Source: Desulfovibrio piger
GTDB taxonomy: Bacteria > Desulfobacterota > Desulfovibrionia > Desulfovibrionales > Desulfovibrionaceae
Direction of reading: 5' to 3'
Length of the DNA stretch: 64,000 nt
NCBI RefSeq assembly: GCF_951793255.1
Contig: NZ_OX636706.1
Span: 2,598,001 to 2,662,000 of the forward strand
Of the stretch, positions 18,782 to 28,771 are shown one piece after another. The notes below the pieces were generated by a model, which did no database searches, had not been told where the DNA came from, and saw only the letters and a program-made list of their open reading frames with translations. The translations under genes and the position numbers were made by a program. Every line of letters starts with the position of its first letter. Positions within the stretch are counted from its first letter, which is position 1.

Positions 18782-19150
18782 TGTTTGAACACATACCAGA
18801 TGTTCAAAAAAAGCGGGCTTTCTTTCGCCTTGGTCAAGGTGTTCCACAGGCGGATTTTGAGTCCGTATAAAAATATTTTTATATCAAATAGATAAGAATA
18901 TCTGCATATCGTTTCTGCGGTATGCGGGCATCTTGCGTCCTTTCAATTTTTCTCCATCGAGCCCTGTCCGGAATGGAAAGGGCTCCCCTCTTTTTCTTTT
19001 TCCTGCCTCATTGCCCTTCTCCCTCCCCCAGCCCCGTTGTCCCACCAAAGTTTGCGTGACAATATATCTAATAATCTATATTTAAAAGCTGCTCATCAGC
19101 TTTCACAAAGGCAGTCCTGCCAGCAGGCGGGGCGGCAAAAGGAGGGGGAG
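18782..19150. other. AT-rich leader region
   Basis: No gene seen. The stretch 19050-19085 is very AT-rich (TTGCGT followed by TAATAATCTATATT) and is the likely promoter of the next gene. Confidence 0.4.
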
Positions 19151-19456
19151 ATGAAAACGATGTATTGGAAGATCCTGGGTGCAGTAGCCCTGTCAGGGAT
19201 GCTCTTTGCTCTGCCGGCATGGGCGGAAGAAGCAGGGGACATGCCTCAACCCCAGCCCGCGCAATGTGGCTCCGATCTCTCGTACAGAGATGACGACCCG
19301 CTGGCAGGGATCCTGAGTGCCCAGCGTGGCTGCTGCTCGTGGCATGGGGGCGTATCCGGGCAGTGCTATCAAGGACGCGTCGTGTGCAATGACGGGACGT
19401 TGAGTCCGTCATGCCGGTGCCAGTCATCCGAAACGGAATTGCAGACCGCCTCCTAA
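19151..19456 (+). CDS. Small exported cysteine-rich protein
   Basis: A 101-residue protein starting at ATG 19151 directly behind a strong GGAGGGGGAG site. A signal peptide (ILGAVALSGMLFALPAWA) precedes a mature part of about 77 residues with seven cysteines. The C-terminal half reads GCCSWHGGVSGQC then VVCNDGTLSPSCRC; this CCSxHGGV...CNDGTLSPSC pattern recurs in short secreted or surface-linked domains of many bacteria and is probably disulfide-bonded or metal-binding. Its function is not known to me. It has its own promoter region and terminator and no obvious partner. Confidence 0.72.
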   Translation: MKTMYWKILGAVALSGMLFALPAWAEEAGDMPQPQPAQCGSDLSYRDDDPLAGILSAQRGCCSWHGGVSGQCYQGRVVCNDGTLSPSCRCQSSETELQTAS

Positions 19457-19480
19457 GCTGGAGGTTACATGCGGCATACA

Positions 19481-19515
19481 AAAGTCCCCGCTCCACTACG
19501 GAACGGGGGCTTTTT
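19481..19515 (+). terminator. Terminator after the cysteine-rich protein gene
   Basis: AGTCCCCG and CGGGGGCT arms with TCC/GGA inside, loop ACTAC, then TTTTTG. Confidence 0.88.
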
Positions 19516-19708
19516 GCGTCTGATACGAGCTTGGGCCTACCTGAAGCCGCTCTTGCAGGTGACAGCTGGGCGTGAGGTCAAAACCGCCCAGACGGAAGGA
19601 GGTCTGGTTGAACGTCTCCTTCATCTTGCACTCCGTGCGCCGCAGGGTGCCCGGCCCATCCATTCCCGCAAATGTATGCGCACGGACTTAGGCCTGGAAT
19701 TTTGGCAC

Positions 19709-19742
19709 AAAAAAAGGGTTCACGGACGAACCGTAAACCCTT
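19709..19742 (-). terminator. Terminator downstream of tRNA-Leu
   Basis: On the minus strand AAGGGTT pairs with AACCCTT, with inner ACGG/CCGT, then a run of T. It starts 12 nt past the CCA end of the tRNA. Confidence 0.85.
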
Positions 19743-19753
19743 GATCTTTTTTA

Positions 19754-19840
19754 TGGTACCGGGAGCGAGACTCGAACTCGCAAGGTGTTGCCACCGACGG
19801 ATTTTGAGTCCGTTGCGTTTACCAATTCCACCATCCCGGC
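19754..19840 (-). tRNA. tRNA-Leu(CAA)
   Basis: An 87-nt tRNA with encoded CCA. Acceptor stem GCCGGGA pairs with TCCCGGT. The anticodon arm CGGACTCAAAATCCG has loop CTCAAAA, giving anticodon CAA. A long variable arm (GGTGGCAACACC) marks a class II tRNA, and the T arm is GCGAG-TTCGAGT-CTCGC. Confidence 0.96.
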
Positions 19841-19932
19841 ATAGCCGCAGGCCAGAAGCCCACAAAGCTTTTAGAGATTACAGGCGATAGGTGCCTTCGT
19901 CAAGTTTTTTGCGTCCTGTTGCCTGCATTTCT

Positions 19933-20733
19933 TCAAAAAATGCCTTCAGCGTCTTCCAGAAAAAACGCTGTCTCCTGCTCCGGCCAAAGGCCCGCAGACA
20001 AGCAGGACTCCTTGACGAACCTGTTCTCATTGCCCTGCAGGCGCTCGATGCGGCTTGCCCGACGGCACTCCCAGGCGTCCACGGGATATTGTCGCGCCCA
20101 GGCCTGCATGAGCTGCTGTTGCTGACGGCTCAGACGATAATGCTCGCCATAACTGTCAGCCATATACAGGCTGGAGCGTGCGATCTGCCCGCGTGCCCGC
20201 TCCGGCGGCTCCACCTTGTTGCCGCTGATCTTCATGGGGCAGGAACCAAAGGCCGAAGGGACGTCAGGCCCCAGCATCTGGAAATTTTTGTTGGAGCGTA
20301 CCGCATTGACCGAACCTATGGCAGGGTACAGGTTATACATGTCGGCCTGCATGCGACGGTAATCGGCATTGACCTTTTCCGCGCACGCCCGTCCTTTGAA
20401 GGCTTTGCCCTTACGATCCACGCAAAGGGCATGACCTTCCCGCCACTCCGGGAATGCCCTGCCGAAATTTTCGGCAGGGACAACGTGCTCCCACTCTACC
20501 CGTGAGGAGCGCTTCCGGTGCTTGTCTGCCGTGAATCCCCGCGGCAGCCGGATCTGCTTGTGTTCATCGAAAGCAGCCCCGCAATAGAGCGTCTGACGGT
20601 GATCATAGTAAACTTTCTGCTCCAGCAGCCGTTTGGCTTTGGCAAAACTCTCGTTTTGCATATTGCCCGCTGCCCAGCCCTGAGCAGGCAGTACCAGCAG
20701 CAATGCCCACAGCAACCACACGATCCTCTTCAT
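19933..20733 (-). CDS. endA: Periplasmic endonuclease I (EndA family)
   Basis: A 266-residue nuclease. The start at 20733 follows a GAGG site and gives a clean signal peptide (IVWLLWALLLVLPAQGWA). The mature part has the endonuclease I pattern: LYCGAAF early, then the metal-site block VEWEHVVPAENFG, then HALCVDRKGKAFKGRACAEKVN, NLYPAIGSVN and a late cysteine pair. EHVxPxxxFG is the beta-beta-alpha metal motif of this family. It should degrade DNA in the periplasm or outside the cell. It is not linked to neighbouring genes. The length is slightly above E. coli EndA (about 235 residues). Confidence 0.9.
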   Translation of the reverse strand: MKRIVWLLWALLLVLPAQGWAAGNMQNESFAKAKRLLEQKVYYDHRQTLYCGAAFDEHKQIRLPRGFTADKHRKRSSRVEWEHVVPAENFGRAFPEWREGHALCVDRKGKAFKGRACAEKVNADYRRMQADMYNLYPAIGSVNAVRSNKNFQMLGPDVPSAFGSCPMKISGNKVEPPERARGQIARSSLYMADSYGEHYRLSRQQQQLMQAWARQYPVDAWECRRASRIERLQGNENRFVKESCLSAGLWPEQETAFFLEDAEGIF

Positions 20734-20890
20734 GGCGATACCTCGCAAAATGTCCGCATATGGCCTGCCTATGGGGCACGTCCCTTCCAGAAGGTGAAAT
20801 CTGCAGACAGTTTTTTGAGGCTATATAATATTATCTATATCTATTTTTCAAGACACCCTCCTCGTAAAAAAAGACCCCGGCAAAATATCA

Positions 20891-20924
20891 ATAAAAAAGG
20901 GCCCATCGCGAGCGACGGGCCCTT
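20891..20924 (-). terminator. Terminator of hslU
   Basis: AAGGGCCC and GGGCCCTT arms around a 12-nt loop with TTTTTTAT following on the minus strand. It starts 37 nt beyond the hslU stop. Confidence 0.88.
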
Positions 20925-20961
20925 CCCTGTCCTGCCCCTGCGGGGCAACGGGATCAGATAA

Positions 20962-22272
<1,311 letters not shown>

Positions 22273-22435
22273 TGCATCTCCTGCGCGTCCTTCGACGCTC
22301 TATTTTCCAGTCGGCCAGCCAGTGCAGGCGGTCCGACGATTTTTTCCGGCAGTCATACCTCCTTATATATGAGCATGATTTTTCCTCTGACAATGGCCCC
22401 ATTGTCGAGAACCTGCTTTTTTCCTATCGTGGCCC

Positions 22436-22705
22436 ATGCACCTTCCCCATATCTTCCATCTTCCTCCTCTGCCTCCGGAGCTGGACTGGCTGCCGCCCCT
22501 GCTGGGCATAGCCGCCCTCCTTCTACTCCTGCGTATGGCGGTGCGCGGCGCCTGCCGGTTATGCCTGCTGGGCATCCTGATACTTCTGGCGCTGGCAGCC
22601 TTCCCTCACCGGGACCTGACCTTGTTCGCCCTGGGGGGCCTCGCCGTCTGGTGCCTGATGCCGGGACGGGATCCAAAAGAAAAAAGACAAGACGACAGAC
22701 ATTGA
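22436..22705 (+). CDS. Possible small two-helix membrane protein
   Basis: An 89-codon frame divergent from hslU. It has a proline-rich start (LPPLPPELDWLPPL) and two or three hydrophobic segments (LLGIAALLLLLRMAV, LLGILILLALAAF, LFALGGLAVWCLM), with a charged tail (GRDPKEKRQDDRH). There is no good ribosome site before ATG 22436, which is the main reason for doubt. The hydrophobic pattern and positive-inside tail look coding. No family is recognised. Confidence 0.4.
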   Translation: MHLPHIFHLPPLPPELDWLPPLLGIAALLLLLRMAVRGACRLCLLGILILLALAAFPHRDLTLFALGGLAVWCLMPGRDPKEKRQDDRH

Positions 22706-22847
22706 AAAGGAGCTCCCTCTCAGCCGCTCCGGCATTCCAGACGCACCGTACCGGCCTTATGCTTCCTTCAGGGCTGGCTGTTTGAGCATAGCGCATGGCA
22801 GCCGTAGCTGTCCTTTCCTTACCTCAACACGATATCGGCAGACGACA

Positions 22848-22886
22848 ACAACAAAAAAGGCCGGATGAACCGGCCTTTTTTGTTGT
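22848..22886. terminator. Bidirectional terminator after the TRAP transporter operon
   Basis: AAAAAAGGCCGG and CCGGCCTTTTTT form a 12-bp stem around ATGAA, with T runs on both strands. It ends 18 nt before the TRAP permease stop. Confidence 0.93.
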
Positions 22887-22903
22887 CTGCTTTATCGCAG
22901 CCC

Positions 22904-24994
22904 TTATCCTGCAGTCTTGCTCACAGGGCCCGAGGTCAGCATCTTCTGGCTGATGTAGATCACGACCAGCAGGCCGCAACCGATGGCGTCGGTAATGGCG
23001 CCAGGAGTGATCAGGGTGATGGCGCCCGCCAGCAGGATCAGGCGCTCCCACCAGTAGAGGTTACGCAGCCAGTAACCCACGCTGGCAAAGGACAGGCTGG
23101 CGATGCCCAGCGCCGCGGTGGAAGCGTAGAAGAGCACTTCCCAACCGGAGGCACCGATCATCAGCAGGCCGGGGTTGTAACAGAAGATGTAGGGGATCAG
23201 GAAGCCGGCCAAAGCCAGCTTGACCGCCATGAAGCCTGTGGCGTTCGGCTCTGATCGCGCAATCCCTGCCGCGGCGTAGGCGGCCAGTGCCACAGGGGGC
23301 GTCAGGTCGGCCAGGATGCCGAAGTACAGGATGAAGAGGTGCGCTGCCATGGCAGGCACGCCAAAGTGCATGATGGCCGGGGCCGCGATGGTGGCCAGCA
23401 CGATGTACTTGGCCGTGGTGGGCAGGCCCATGCCCAGAACGATGGAGGCCAGCATGGTCAGCAGCAGGGTCAGGGCAAAGCTGTCGGCCGAGATGGTCAG
23501 GATGGCGTTGGCCAGCTTCAGGCCAAGACCGGTCAGGGTCACCACGCCGATGACGAAGCCGGTGCAGGCGCAGGCGGCAGCCACACCCAGGGCCAGACGA
23601 CCACCGTTTTCCATGGCCTGCAGGACGCCCTTGAGGGACAGGAAGTTGGTCTGGGCCAGAGCGCTCATCACATTTTCATTGCTGTAACGGGCACCATGCC
23701 AGGTCTTCCAGTTTTCCGCCACCAGAGAAATGACCACGGTGGTCACGATGCAGTAGTAGGCGGCCTTGAGCGGCGTGTAGCCCTGCATCAGCATGTAGAT
23801 CAGCACGATGATGGGGATCAGCAGGTAACCGCCCTGACGCAGCACCACCCAGGTGCGGGGCAGGCGTTCCTTGGGGATGCCCTTGAGGCCCAGGCGCTTG
23901 GCTTCCATGTGCACCATGAAGCCCACGGCCAGGTAATACAGCAGGGCGGGCACCAGGGCCGCCTTGGCGATCTCCACGTAACCGACGCCCAGGAACTGGG
24001 CCATGATGAAGGCCGCAGCCCCCATGATGGGCGGCATGATCTGGCCACCGGTGGACGAGGCGGCTTCCACGGCGCCGGCAAAGGCACCGCGATAGCCCAC
24101 GCTCTTCATGAGCGGGATGGTGAAGGTACCCGTGGACACCGTATTGGCCACGGAAGAACCGGAAATGGTACCGAAGAAACCACTGGCCAGCACGGCTACC
24201 TTGGCGGGGCCGCCCACGTAGCGGCCGGCAGCGGCCAGGGCCAGGTCGATGAAGAACTTGCCCAGACCGGTGCTGTGCAGGAAGGCACCGAACAGGATGA
24301 ACAGGAAGACGAAGGAGGCCGACACGCCCAGAGGCATGCCGAACAGGCCTTCCGTGGTCAGATACATGTGCGAGACGATACGCTGCACGGAGAAACCGGG
24401 ATGCCCCAGCATGCCGGGGATCAGGTTGCCGAACTTGGCGTACAGCAGGAAGACCACGGCCACCAGGGTGATGGGGATGCCCACGATACGGCGGGTCGCC
24501 TCCAGCACCAGCAGGATGGACGCACAGCCCATGATGAAGTCCAGCTCGGTGGCCGGACCGGCATCCAGCACGATGATGTCATACTGCCAGACGATGTAGC
24601 CGCAGACCACGGCCCCGGCGATGGCCAGGATGGCGTCATACCAGGCCAGCTTGTTCATGTTGCCCGTGGCGCGGGCAGGATACAGCAGATAAATCAGGGT
24701 CAGCACAAAGCCCAGATGCACCGCGCGCTGGATCTGGGGCGCAAAGGGCGTCGTGGCGGCCGTGTACAGATGAAAAGCGGAAAAGGCGATACAAAGGATC
24801 TTGATAAAAATATCGAGCCACCCCTTGAAGGAGCGGTAAACGGATTCCTTGTCGTACTTGGCAACGATCTCGGAGACGTCCACGGTCTCCTGGATCTTCT
24901 CCACAGCACTGGAATCCAGTTTGTGGCCTTCTTCCAGGGCAAATCCCCCTGCCCCTTGTTCATCGATCATATGCATTCTTTTTTCGTGGCTCAT
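22904..24994 (-). CDS. TRAP transporter fused 4TM/12TM permease (TAXI type)
   Basis: A 696-residue inner-membrane protein joining the small DctQ-like and large DctM-like TRAP permease parts in one chain. The first helices (about residues 50-160) form the DctQ portion; the rest shows repeated long hydrophobic segments with conserved DctM phrases (GSASFVFLFILFG as variants, SGSSVANTVSTGTFTIPLMK, ASSTGGQIMPPIMGAAAF). Fused permeases pair with TAXI solute receptors, whose gene lies upstream in the same operon. Uptake is driven by a Na+ or proton gradient. The start at 24994 is a choice among several in-frame ATGs; another is 25045. Confidence 0.92.
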   Translation of the reverse strand: MSHEKRMHMIDEQGAGGFALEEGHKLDSSAVEKIQETVDVSEIVAKYDKESVYRSFKGWLDIFIKILCIAFSAFHLYTAATTPFAPQIQRAVHLGFVLTLIYLLYPARATGNMNKLAWYDAILAIAGAVVCGYIVWQYDIIVLDAGPATELDFIMGCASILLVLEATRRIVGIPITLVAVVFLLYAKFGNLIPGMLGHPGFSVQRIVSHMYLTTEGLFGMPLGVSASFVFLFILFGAFLHSTGLGKFFIDLALAAAGRYVGGPAKVAVLASGFFGTISGSSVANTVSTGTFTIPLMKSVGYRGAFAGAVEAASSTGGQIMPPIMGAAAFIMAQFLGVGYVEIAKAALVPALLYYLAVGFMVHMEAKRLGLKGIPKERLPRTWVVLRQGGYLLIPIIVLIYMLMQGYTPLKAAYYCIVTTVVISLVAENWKTWHGARYSNENVMSALAQTNFLSLKGVLQAMENGGRLALGVAAACACTGFVIGVVTLTGLGLKLANAILTISADSFALTLLLTMLASIVLGMGLPTTAKYIVLATIAAPAIMHFGVPAMAAHLFILYFGILADLTPPVALAAYAAAGIARSEPNATGFMAVKLALAGFLIPYIFCYNPGLLMIGASGWEVLFYASTAALGIASLSFASVGYWLRNLYWWERLILLAGAITLITPGAITDAIGCGLLVVIYISQKMLTSGPVSKTAG

Positions 24995-25058
24995 CCTCTC
25001 ATGTCCTGTGTAAGTATGCGGGCGTGTCCTTTCACGCCAAGTCAATGTCCAAAAATTA

Positions 25059-25574
25059 TCAGGGTAAAACGACTGTAAGGGTAATGGCTTGTCCCGGTTC
25101 CAGCAGGGAATTCAGCGGGATCTCCTTTTGTCCCCCGCCCTCTTCAGGCAGCAGCAGGGTGTGGTTCGCCACACGTCCCACGCGCACATCAAAGGAAGGC
25201 AGGGCCATATGATAGCCGCTGATGACAACTTTTCCGTTTTCCGTATACATCCGCTGTCCCGGGCCCGGCTGATGCGGCAGTCCGGCCCCGAAATCCTGAT
25301 AAACCGTTTTTTCCAGATAAATGCAGCCCCCGCTGACACTGAACCAGTCCTCCACCGGACTCAGAGCGACGGAATGCCTGTAACGAATGGCAAACTCGCT
25401 GCCGTCCGGTGCGGGCCGGCTGAAAAGTTCCCTGCCGCTGCTGTCGCGCAGCACCAGGCGTTGCACGTCCTGCGCCTGCACACTGGAAAAAAGATGCGGC
25501 GCAACCCACAGCACGCCTGTCATACAGACCAGCATGACCAGCAAAAAAGCAATGGTATTGCGCCGCATCATCAT
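25059..25574 (-). CDS. DUF1850-type protein of TAXI-TRAP operons
   Basis: A 171-residue exported or membrane-anchored protein with an N-terminal hydrophobic segment (IAFLLVMLVCMTGVLWVA). The body includes FAIRYRHSVALSPVEDWF, the conserved phrase of the small DUF1850 family that sits between TAXI receptors and fused TRAP permeases. It lies exactly there: 38 nt after the receptor gene and about 64 nt before the chosen permease start. A role in receptor-permease coupling is plausible but not known. Three consecutive ATG codons start the frame; the ribosome site is weak. Confidence 0.82.
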   Translation of the reverse strand: MMMRRNTIAFLLVMLVCMTGVLWVAPHLFSSVQAQDVQRLVLRDSSGRELFSRPAPDGSEFAIRYRHSVALSPVEDWFSVSGGCIYLEKTVYQDFGAGLPHQPGPGQRMYTENGKVVISGYHMALPSFDVRVGRVANHTLLLPEEGGGQKEIPLNSLLEPGQAITLTVVLP

Positions 25575-25612
25575 AATTCCCGAATCAACTGATTGTTGCC
25601 TGAGAACTCAGC

Positions 25613-26566
25613 CTACTTGATGTCCAGGCCCTTTTCCTTGAAGTACTTGATAGCACCAGGATGGAAGGGGATGGTCACACCGTCAGCGGCGTGCTCCAGA
25701 GAGATCTCGGCACCCTTGTTATGAGCCTTGGCCACGTCGGGCAGGTTGTCATACAGAGTCTTGGTCAGGGTGTAGGCCACGTCGTCAGGCATGTTCTTGT
25801 TGGCCACCAGGATGCACTGCACGGACAGGGTGGGCACGGCGTCCTTCTGGCCCAGGTAGGTACCGGCCGGGATGGAGTCCTTCACCAGGTAGGGGAACTT
25901 CTTGACGATCTCGTCGACCTTCTGGCCGGCCAGGGGCACGAAGACCACTTCCTGAGCGGTGGTGATGTCCTGGATGGCAGGGTTGGGCGTACCGATGGTG
26001 AACACGAAGCCGTCCACCTGACGGTCCTTGAACTGGTCGGCAGTTTCACCGTAGGGCAGGAAGATGGGCTCGATGTTCTTGTAATCCAGGCCGTAGAAGC
26101 CGAAGATCTGGCGGCAGTTCACTTCGTTGCCGCTGCCGCGGGCACCCACGGAGACCTTCTTGCCCTTGAAATCTTCGAGAGCCTTCACGCCGCTGTCCTT
26201 GCTGGCCACCACATGCAGGTATTCAGGATACAGGCGGCCGATGACGCGCACATTGTCCAGCTTGCTGCGGAAGGGAGCCAGGCCGTTGAAGGCGGAGTCG
26301 GCGACGTCGTTCTGCACCATGGCGAAGTCCACGTCACCAGCCTGGACCAGACGCATGTTCTCACCGGAAGCACCGGTAGCCTGGGCCGTCACGGAGATGG
26401 CGCCGCCGCTCTTGTTGGTGATCACCTGGGCAATGGCACCGCCCAGGGGGAAGTACACCCCGGAGGTCCCGCCGGTGGCCAGGGTCAGGCGTTTGGTGTC
26501 GGCATTGGCCAGCGAGGCGGCCAGCAGCAGACCAGCGGCCAGGACAAGACTGAGAACTTTTTTCAT
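25613..26566 (-). CDS. TAXI-family TRAP transporter solute-binding protein
   Basis: A 317-residue periplasmic receptor. A signal peptide (VLSLVLAAGLLLAASLANA) precedes the family opening LTLATGGTSGVYFPLGGAIAQ and SVTAQATGASGENMRLVQAGDVDFAMVQNDVA. This glycine-threonine start is typical of TAXI proteins. A later block (KVSVGARGSGNEV) lines the ligand site in the family. It is first in the operon with the DUF1850 and permease genes. GGGAGA lies eight bases before the ATG. The ligand cannot be inferred; known TAXI substrates include glutamate and other carboxylates. Confidence 0.93.
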   Translation of the reverse strand: MKKVLSLVLAAGLLLAASLANADTKRLTLATGGTSGVYFPLGGAIAQVITNKSGGAISVTAQATGASGENMRLVQAGDVDFAMVQNDVADSAFNGLAPFRSKLDNVRVIGRLYPEYLHVVASKDSGVKALEDFKGKKVSVGARGSGNEVNCRQIFGFYGLDYKNIEPIFLPYGETADQFKDRQVDGFVFTIGTPNPAIQDITTAQEVVFVPLAGQKVDEIVKKFPYLVKDSIPAGTYLGQKDAVPTLSVQCILVANKNMPDDVAYTLTKTLYDNLPDVAKAHNKGAEISLEHAADGVTIPFHPGAIKYFKEKGLDIK

Positions 26567-26770
26567 AAGGCTTCTCCCGAAAAGAGGTTACAGAACGCAT
26601 CCACTAAAATGGCGTTCTCACTACCATCACTGAGTATACACCAAATATGCAAAAAGGGCAAATCAGCCGTGCCCCGTACCTTCCGTCAGGGCTCGCTATT
26701 TGACTTGCTCCCCGGCAAAGGCATATTATGGAAAGAGCGAGACACCATGCATCCAGCCAAGGAGATCCAC

Positions 26771-27526
26771 ATGGTCAAGCGTCATCTCAGACTTCTGGTC
26801 GTGACAGTGGCGTGCATCGCCCTGCTCGGCGGCTGCGCCAGCAAATACGGCGCGCAGACGACACAAGTCAACTATTATCCCCAGTGCTACTCCCCTGTGG
26901 CCCAGCTGCGGGCCGATGAAGACAGGGTCACCAACAGCACGGCGGGAGGCGCCGCTGGCGGCGCCCTGCTGGGTGCCCTCATCGGCGGCCTGGCCACCGG
27001 CAAGGTGGAAGGCGCCCTGGCCGGTGCCGTGGCCGGTGGTGCGGCGGGCGCCGTGGGCGGGAACATCTACGGCAAGTCCCAGCAGCGGGAGAACGACCGC
27101 AGGCTGCTGGCCAGCTATGCCGCCCAACTGGGCGAGGACAGCGCAGGCATGGATCGCGCCACTGCCGCCGCCCGTCTTTCGGCCCGCTGCTATGACGAAC
27201 AGTTCAAGAAGGCCGCGGCCCAGTACAAGGCCGGGGCCATCACCCGGCAGGATTTCCAGGACCGCTACATGGAGATCCGCAGCGGTCTCGAAGAAACGTC
27301 CCGCATCCTGAAGCTCACCTCCGACCATGTCATTGAGCGTGATGCCGAATACCAGAAGACCCTGGCCCAGGCTCAGGCCAAGGGGCAGGTCTCCCAACGC
27401 CAGCAGGCCCCCCGCAAGGAAAAGAAGGCCTGGAACAATTCCCGCCGCGAGCTGGAAAGTACCCGCCAGGACGTGGACATGCGTCTGGCCACGTACGAGC
27501 AGACCGTCAACAATCTGATGCTGTAA
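26771..27526 (+). CDS. Glycine-zipper outer-membrane lipoprotein (candidate TagQ counterpart)
   Basis: A 251-residue lipoprotein starting at ATG 26771 behind GGAG. The signal ends in a lipobox, ALLGGC, with Ser-Lys after the cysteine, a combination that favours outer-membrane sorting. Residues about 57-100 form a glycine zipper (GGAAGGALLGALIGGL, then AGAVAGGAAGAVGG), a membrane-inserting or oligomerising element, and the last 130 residues are helical and charged. It is the first gene of the SrfABC block, separated from the protease gene by a terminator-like hairpin. In T6SS signalling the OM lipoprotein is TagQ; equating the two rests on context. Confidence 0.78.
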   Translation: MVKRHLRLLVVTVACIALLGGCASKYGAQTTQVNYYPQCYSPVAQLRADEDRVTNSTAGGAAGGALLGALIGGLATGKVEGALAGAVAGGAAGAVGGNIYGKSQQRENDRRLLASYAAQLGEDSAGMDRATAAARLSARCYDEQFKKAAAQYKAGAITRQDFQDRYMEIRSGLEETSRILKLTSDHVIERDAEYQKTLAQAQAKGQVSQRQQAPRKEKKAWNNSRRELESTRQDVDMRLATYEQTVNNLML

Positions 27527-27531
27527 CAGCA

Positions 27532-27569
27532 GGGCGCGCTTCTTTCCCACGAGAAGTGCGCCCTTTTTT
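27532..27569 (+). terminator. Terminator or attenuator between lipoprotein and protease genes
   Basis: GGGCGC and CTTCT pair with AGAAG and GCGCCC, followed by TTTTTT. It lies only 14 nt before the protease start, so the downstream operon either has a promoter inside the lipoprotein gene or relies on partial readthrough. Confidence 0.8.
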
Positions 27570-27583
27570 CGGAGCATACCCCC

Positions 27584-28771
27584 ATGGCTGACGATCCCGG
27601 CAAAAACACCGCTGATGTCCCCCGTCCCGATACCGCCGACACCGCACACACCGCCGGCGGTGGAGATCCCTCCGGCAATCCGGACGCCCCCCGGGGCGCC
27701 CCGGTCCCTGTTCCCTGGTACCGCCGTCCCCTGTTCTGGGGCATCGTGCTGTTCCTGCTGGTCCTGGCCCTGCTCGGCTGGCTGTTCTGGAAGCAATGGC
27801 AGGCCGCCGAAGCGGAAAAACAGGCCCAGGAAGCCGCCCTGAACGCCCAGCTGGCCCAAAATGCCGAGATGGACGCCTATCTGGCCCAGCTGCGGGCCCT
27901 GCTCAAGGAAGAGCCCTGCGTCATCAAGGAAAAACTGGCGCAGCTGCCGCCCCCTCCTGACGCCGTCCCCGGCGTTGTGCCCGGCGGCCGCTCCGGCGAG
28001 CCCCTGCAGATCCCGTCCGATGTGGCGCCCCAAAGCACGCCGGTCACGCCGCAAAAGGCCCCTGCCCGTCCCGGCAGCATGGCCCGGCTGCTGGAACAGG
28101 GCACTGTCCTCGTGCTGGCCCGGCAGCCGCAGGGCCTGTCCATGGGATCCGGCTTCTTCATCTCCCGCCGCCATGTGCTGAGCAATGCCCATGTGGTGGG
28201 CAATGCCGGCCAGGCCTTCCTCATCAACAAGGCCACAGGCGGTGTCCTGCAGGCCACCGTGCGATATCGCAGCGCGGATGGCGGCCGGGACTTCGCCCTG
28301 CTGGAGCTGCCTGCCGATGCGGCCATCACGCCGCTGGAATTCGCCCCCGGTGTGGAACGTACCCAGCGTGTCAGCGCCTGGGGCTTCCCCGGCGCCGTGA
28401 CCAACGACGATCCCAAATTCATGGCCCTGCTGCAGGGCAACGATTCCGCCGTGCCCGAGGTGGTGTATACGGAAGGCGTGGTCAGCGTCATCCTGGAACG
28501 CACCCCCCCGCTGGTCGTGCATACGGCCACGGTCTCGCAAGGCAACAGCGGCGGCCCTCTGGTCAATGAACAGGGCCAGGTGGTGGGCATCAATACCTTC
28601 ATCAAACTCGATGATGCCTCCTACCGCCAGTCCAGCATCGCCATCGTGGGCAGCAGCATCACCGCCTATTTGCGGGAGATCGGCATCGGATTCTCCCAGG
28701 CCGCGGCAACGCCTGCCGCCGCTCAGGCACAAGACGAAAAGGCCGATGGCCAGAAAGGGGTGAGACCATGA
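27584..28771 (+). CDS. Membrane-anchored trypsin-like serine protease
   Basis: A 395-residue protein. A Pro/Asp-rich N-terminus of about 47 residues is followed by one membrane helix (residues 49-70, LFWGIVLFLLVLALLGWLFW), a coiled linker and a chymotrypsin-fold protease domain from about residue 165. The catalytic triad is complete: His-203 in SNAHVVG, Asp-236 in RDFALLEL and Ser-322 in SQGNSGGPL. There is no PDZ domain, so it is not a standard DegP/DegS. Topology puts the protease in the periplasm. The stop overlaps the next start by ATGA, so it is coupled to the SrfA-like gene. A processing role in the SrfABC complex is inference. Confidence 0.87.
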   Translation: MADDPGKNTADVPRPDTADTAHTAGGGDPSGNPDAPRGAPVPVPWYRRPLFWGIVLFLLVLALLGWLFWKQWQAAEAEKQAQEAALNAQLAQNAEMDAYLAQLRALLKEEPCVIKEKLAQLPPPPDAVPGVVPGGRSGEPLQIPSDVAPQSTPVTPQKAPARPGSMARLLEQGTVLVLARQPQGLSMGSGFFISRRHVLSNAHVVGNAGQAFLINKATGGVLQATVRYRSADGGRDFALLELPADAAITPLEFAPGVERTQRVSAWGFPGAVTNDDPKFMALLQGNDSAVPEVVYTEGVVSVILERTPPLVVHTATVSQGNSGGPLVNEQGQVVGINTFIKLDDASYRQSSIAIVGSSITAYLREIGIGFSQAAATPAAAQAQDEKADGQKGVRP

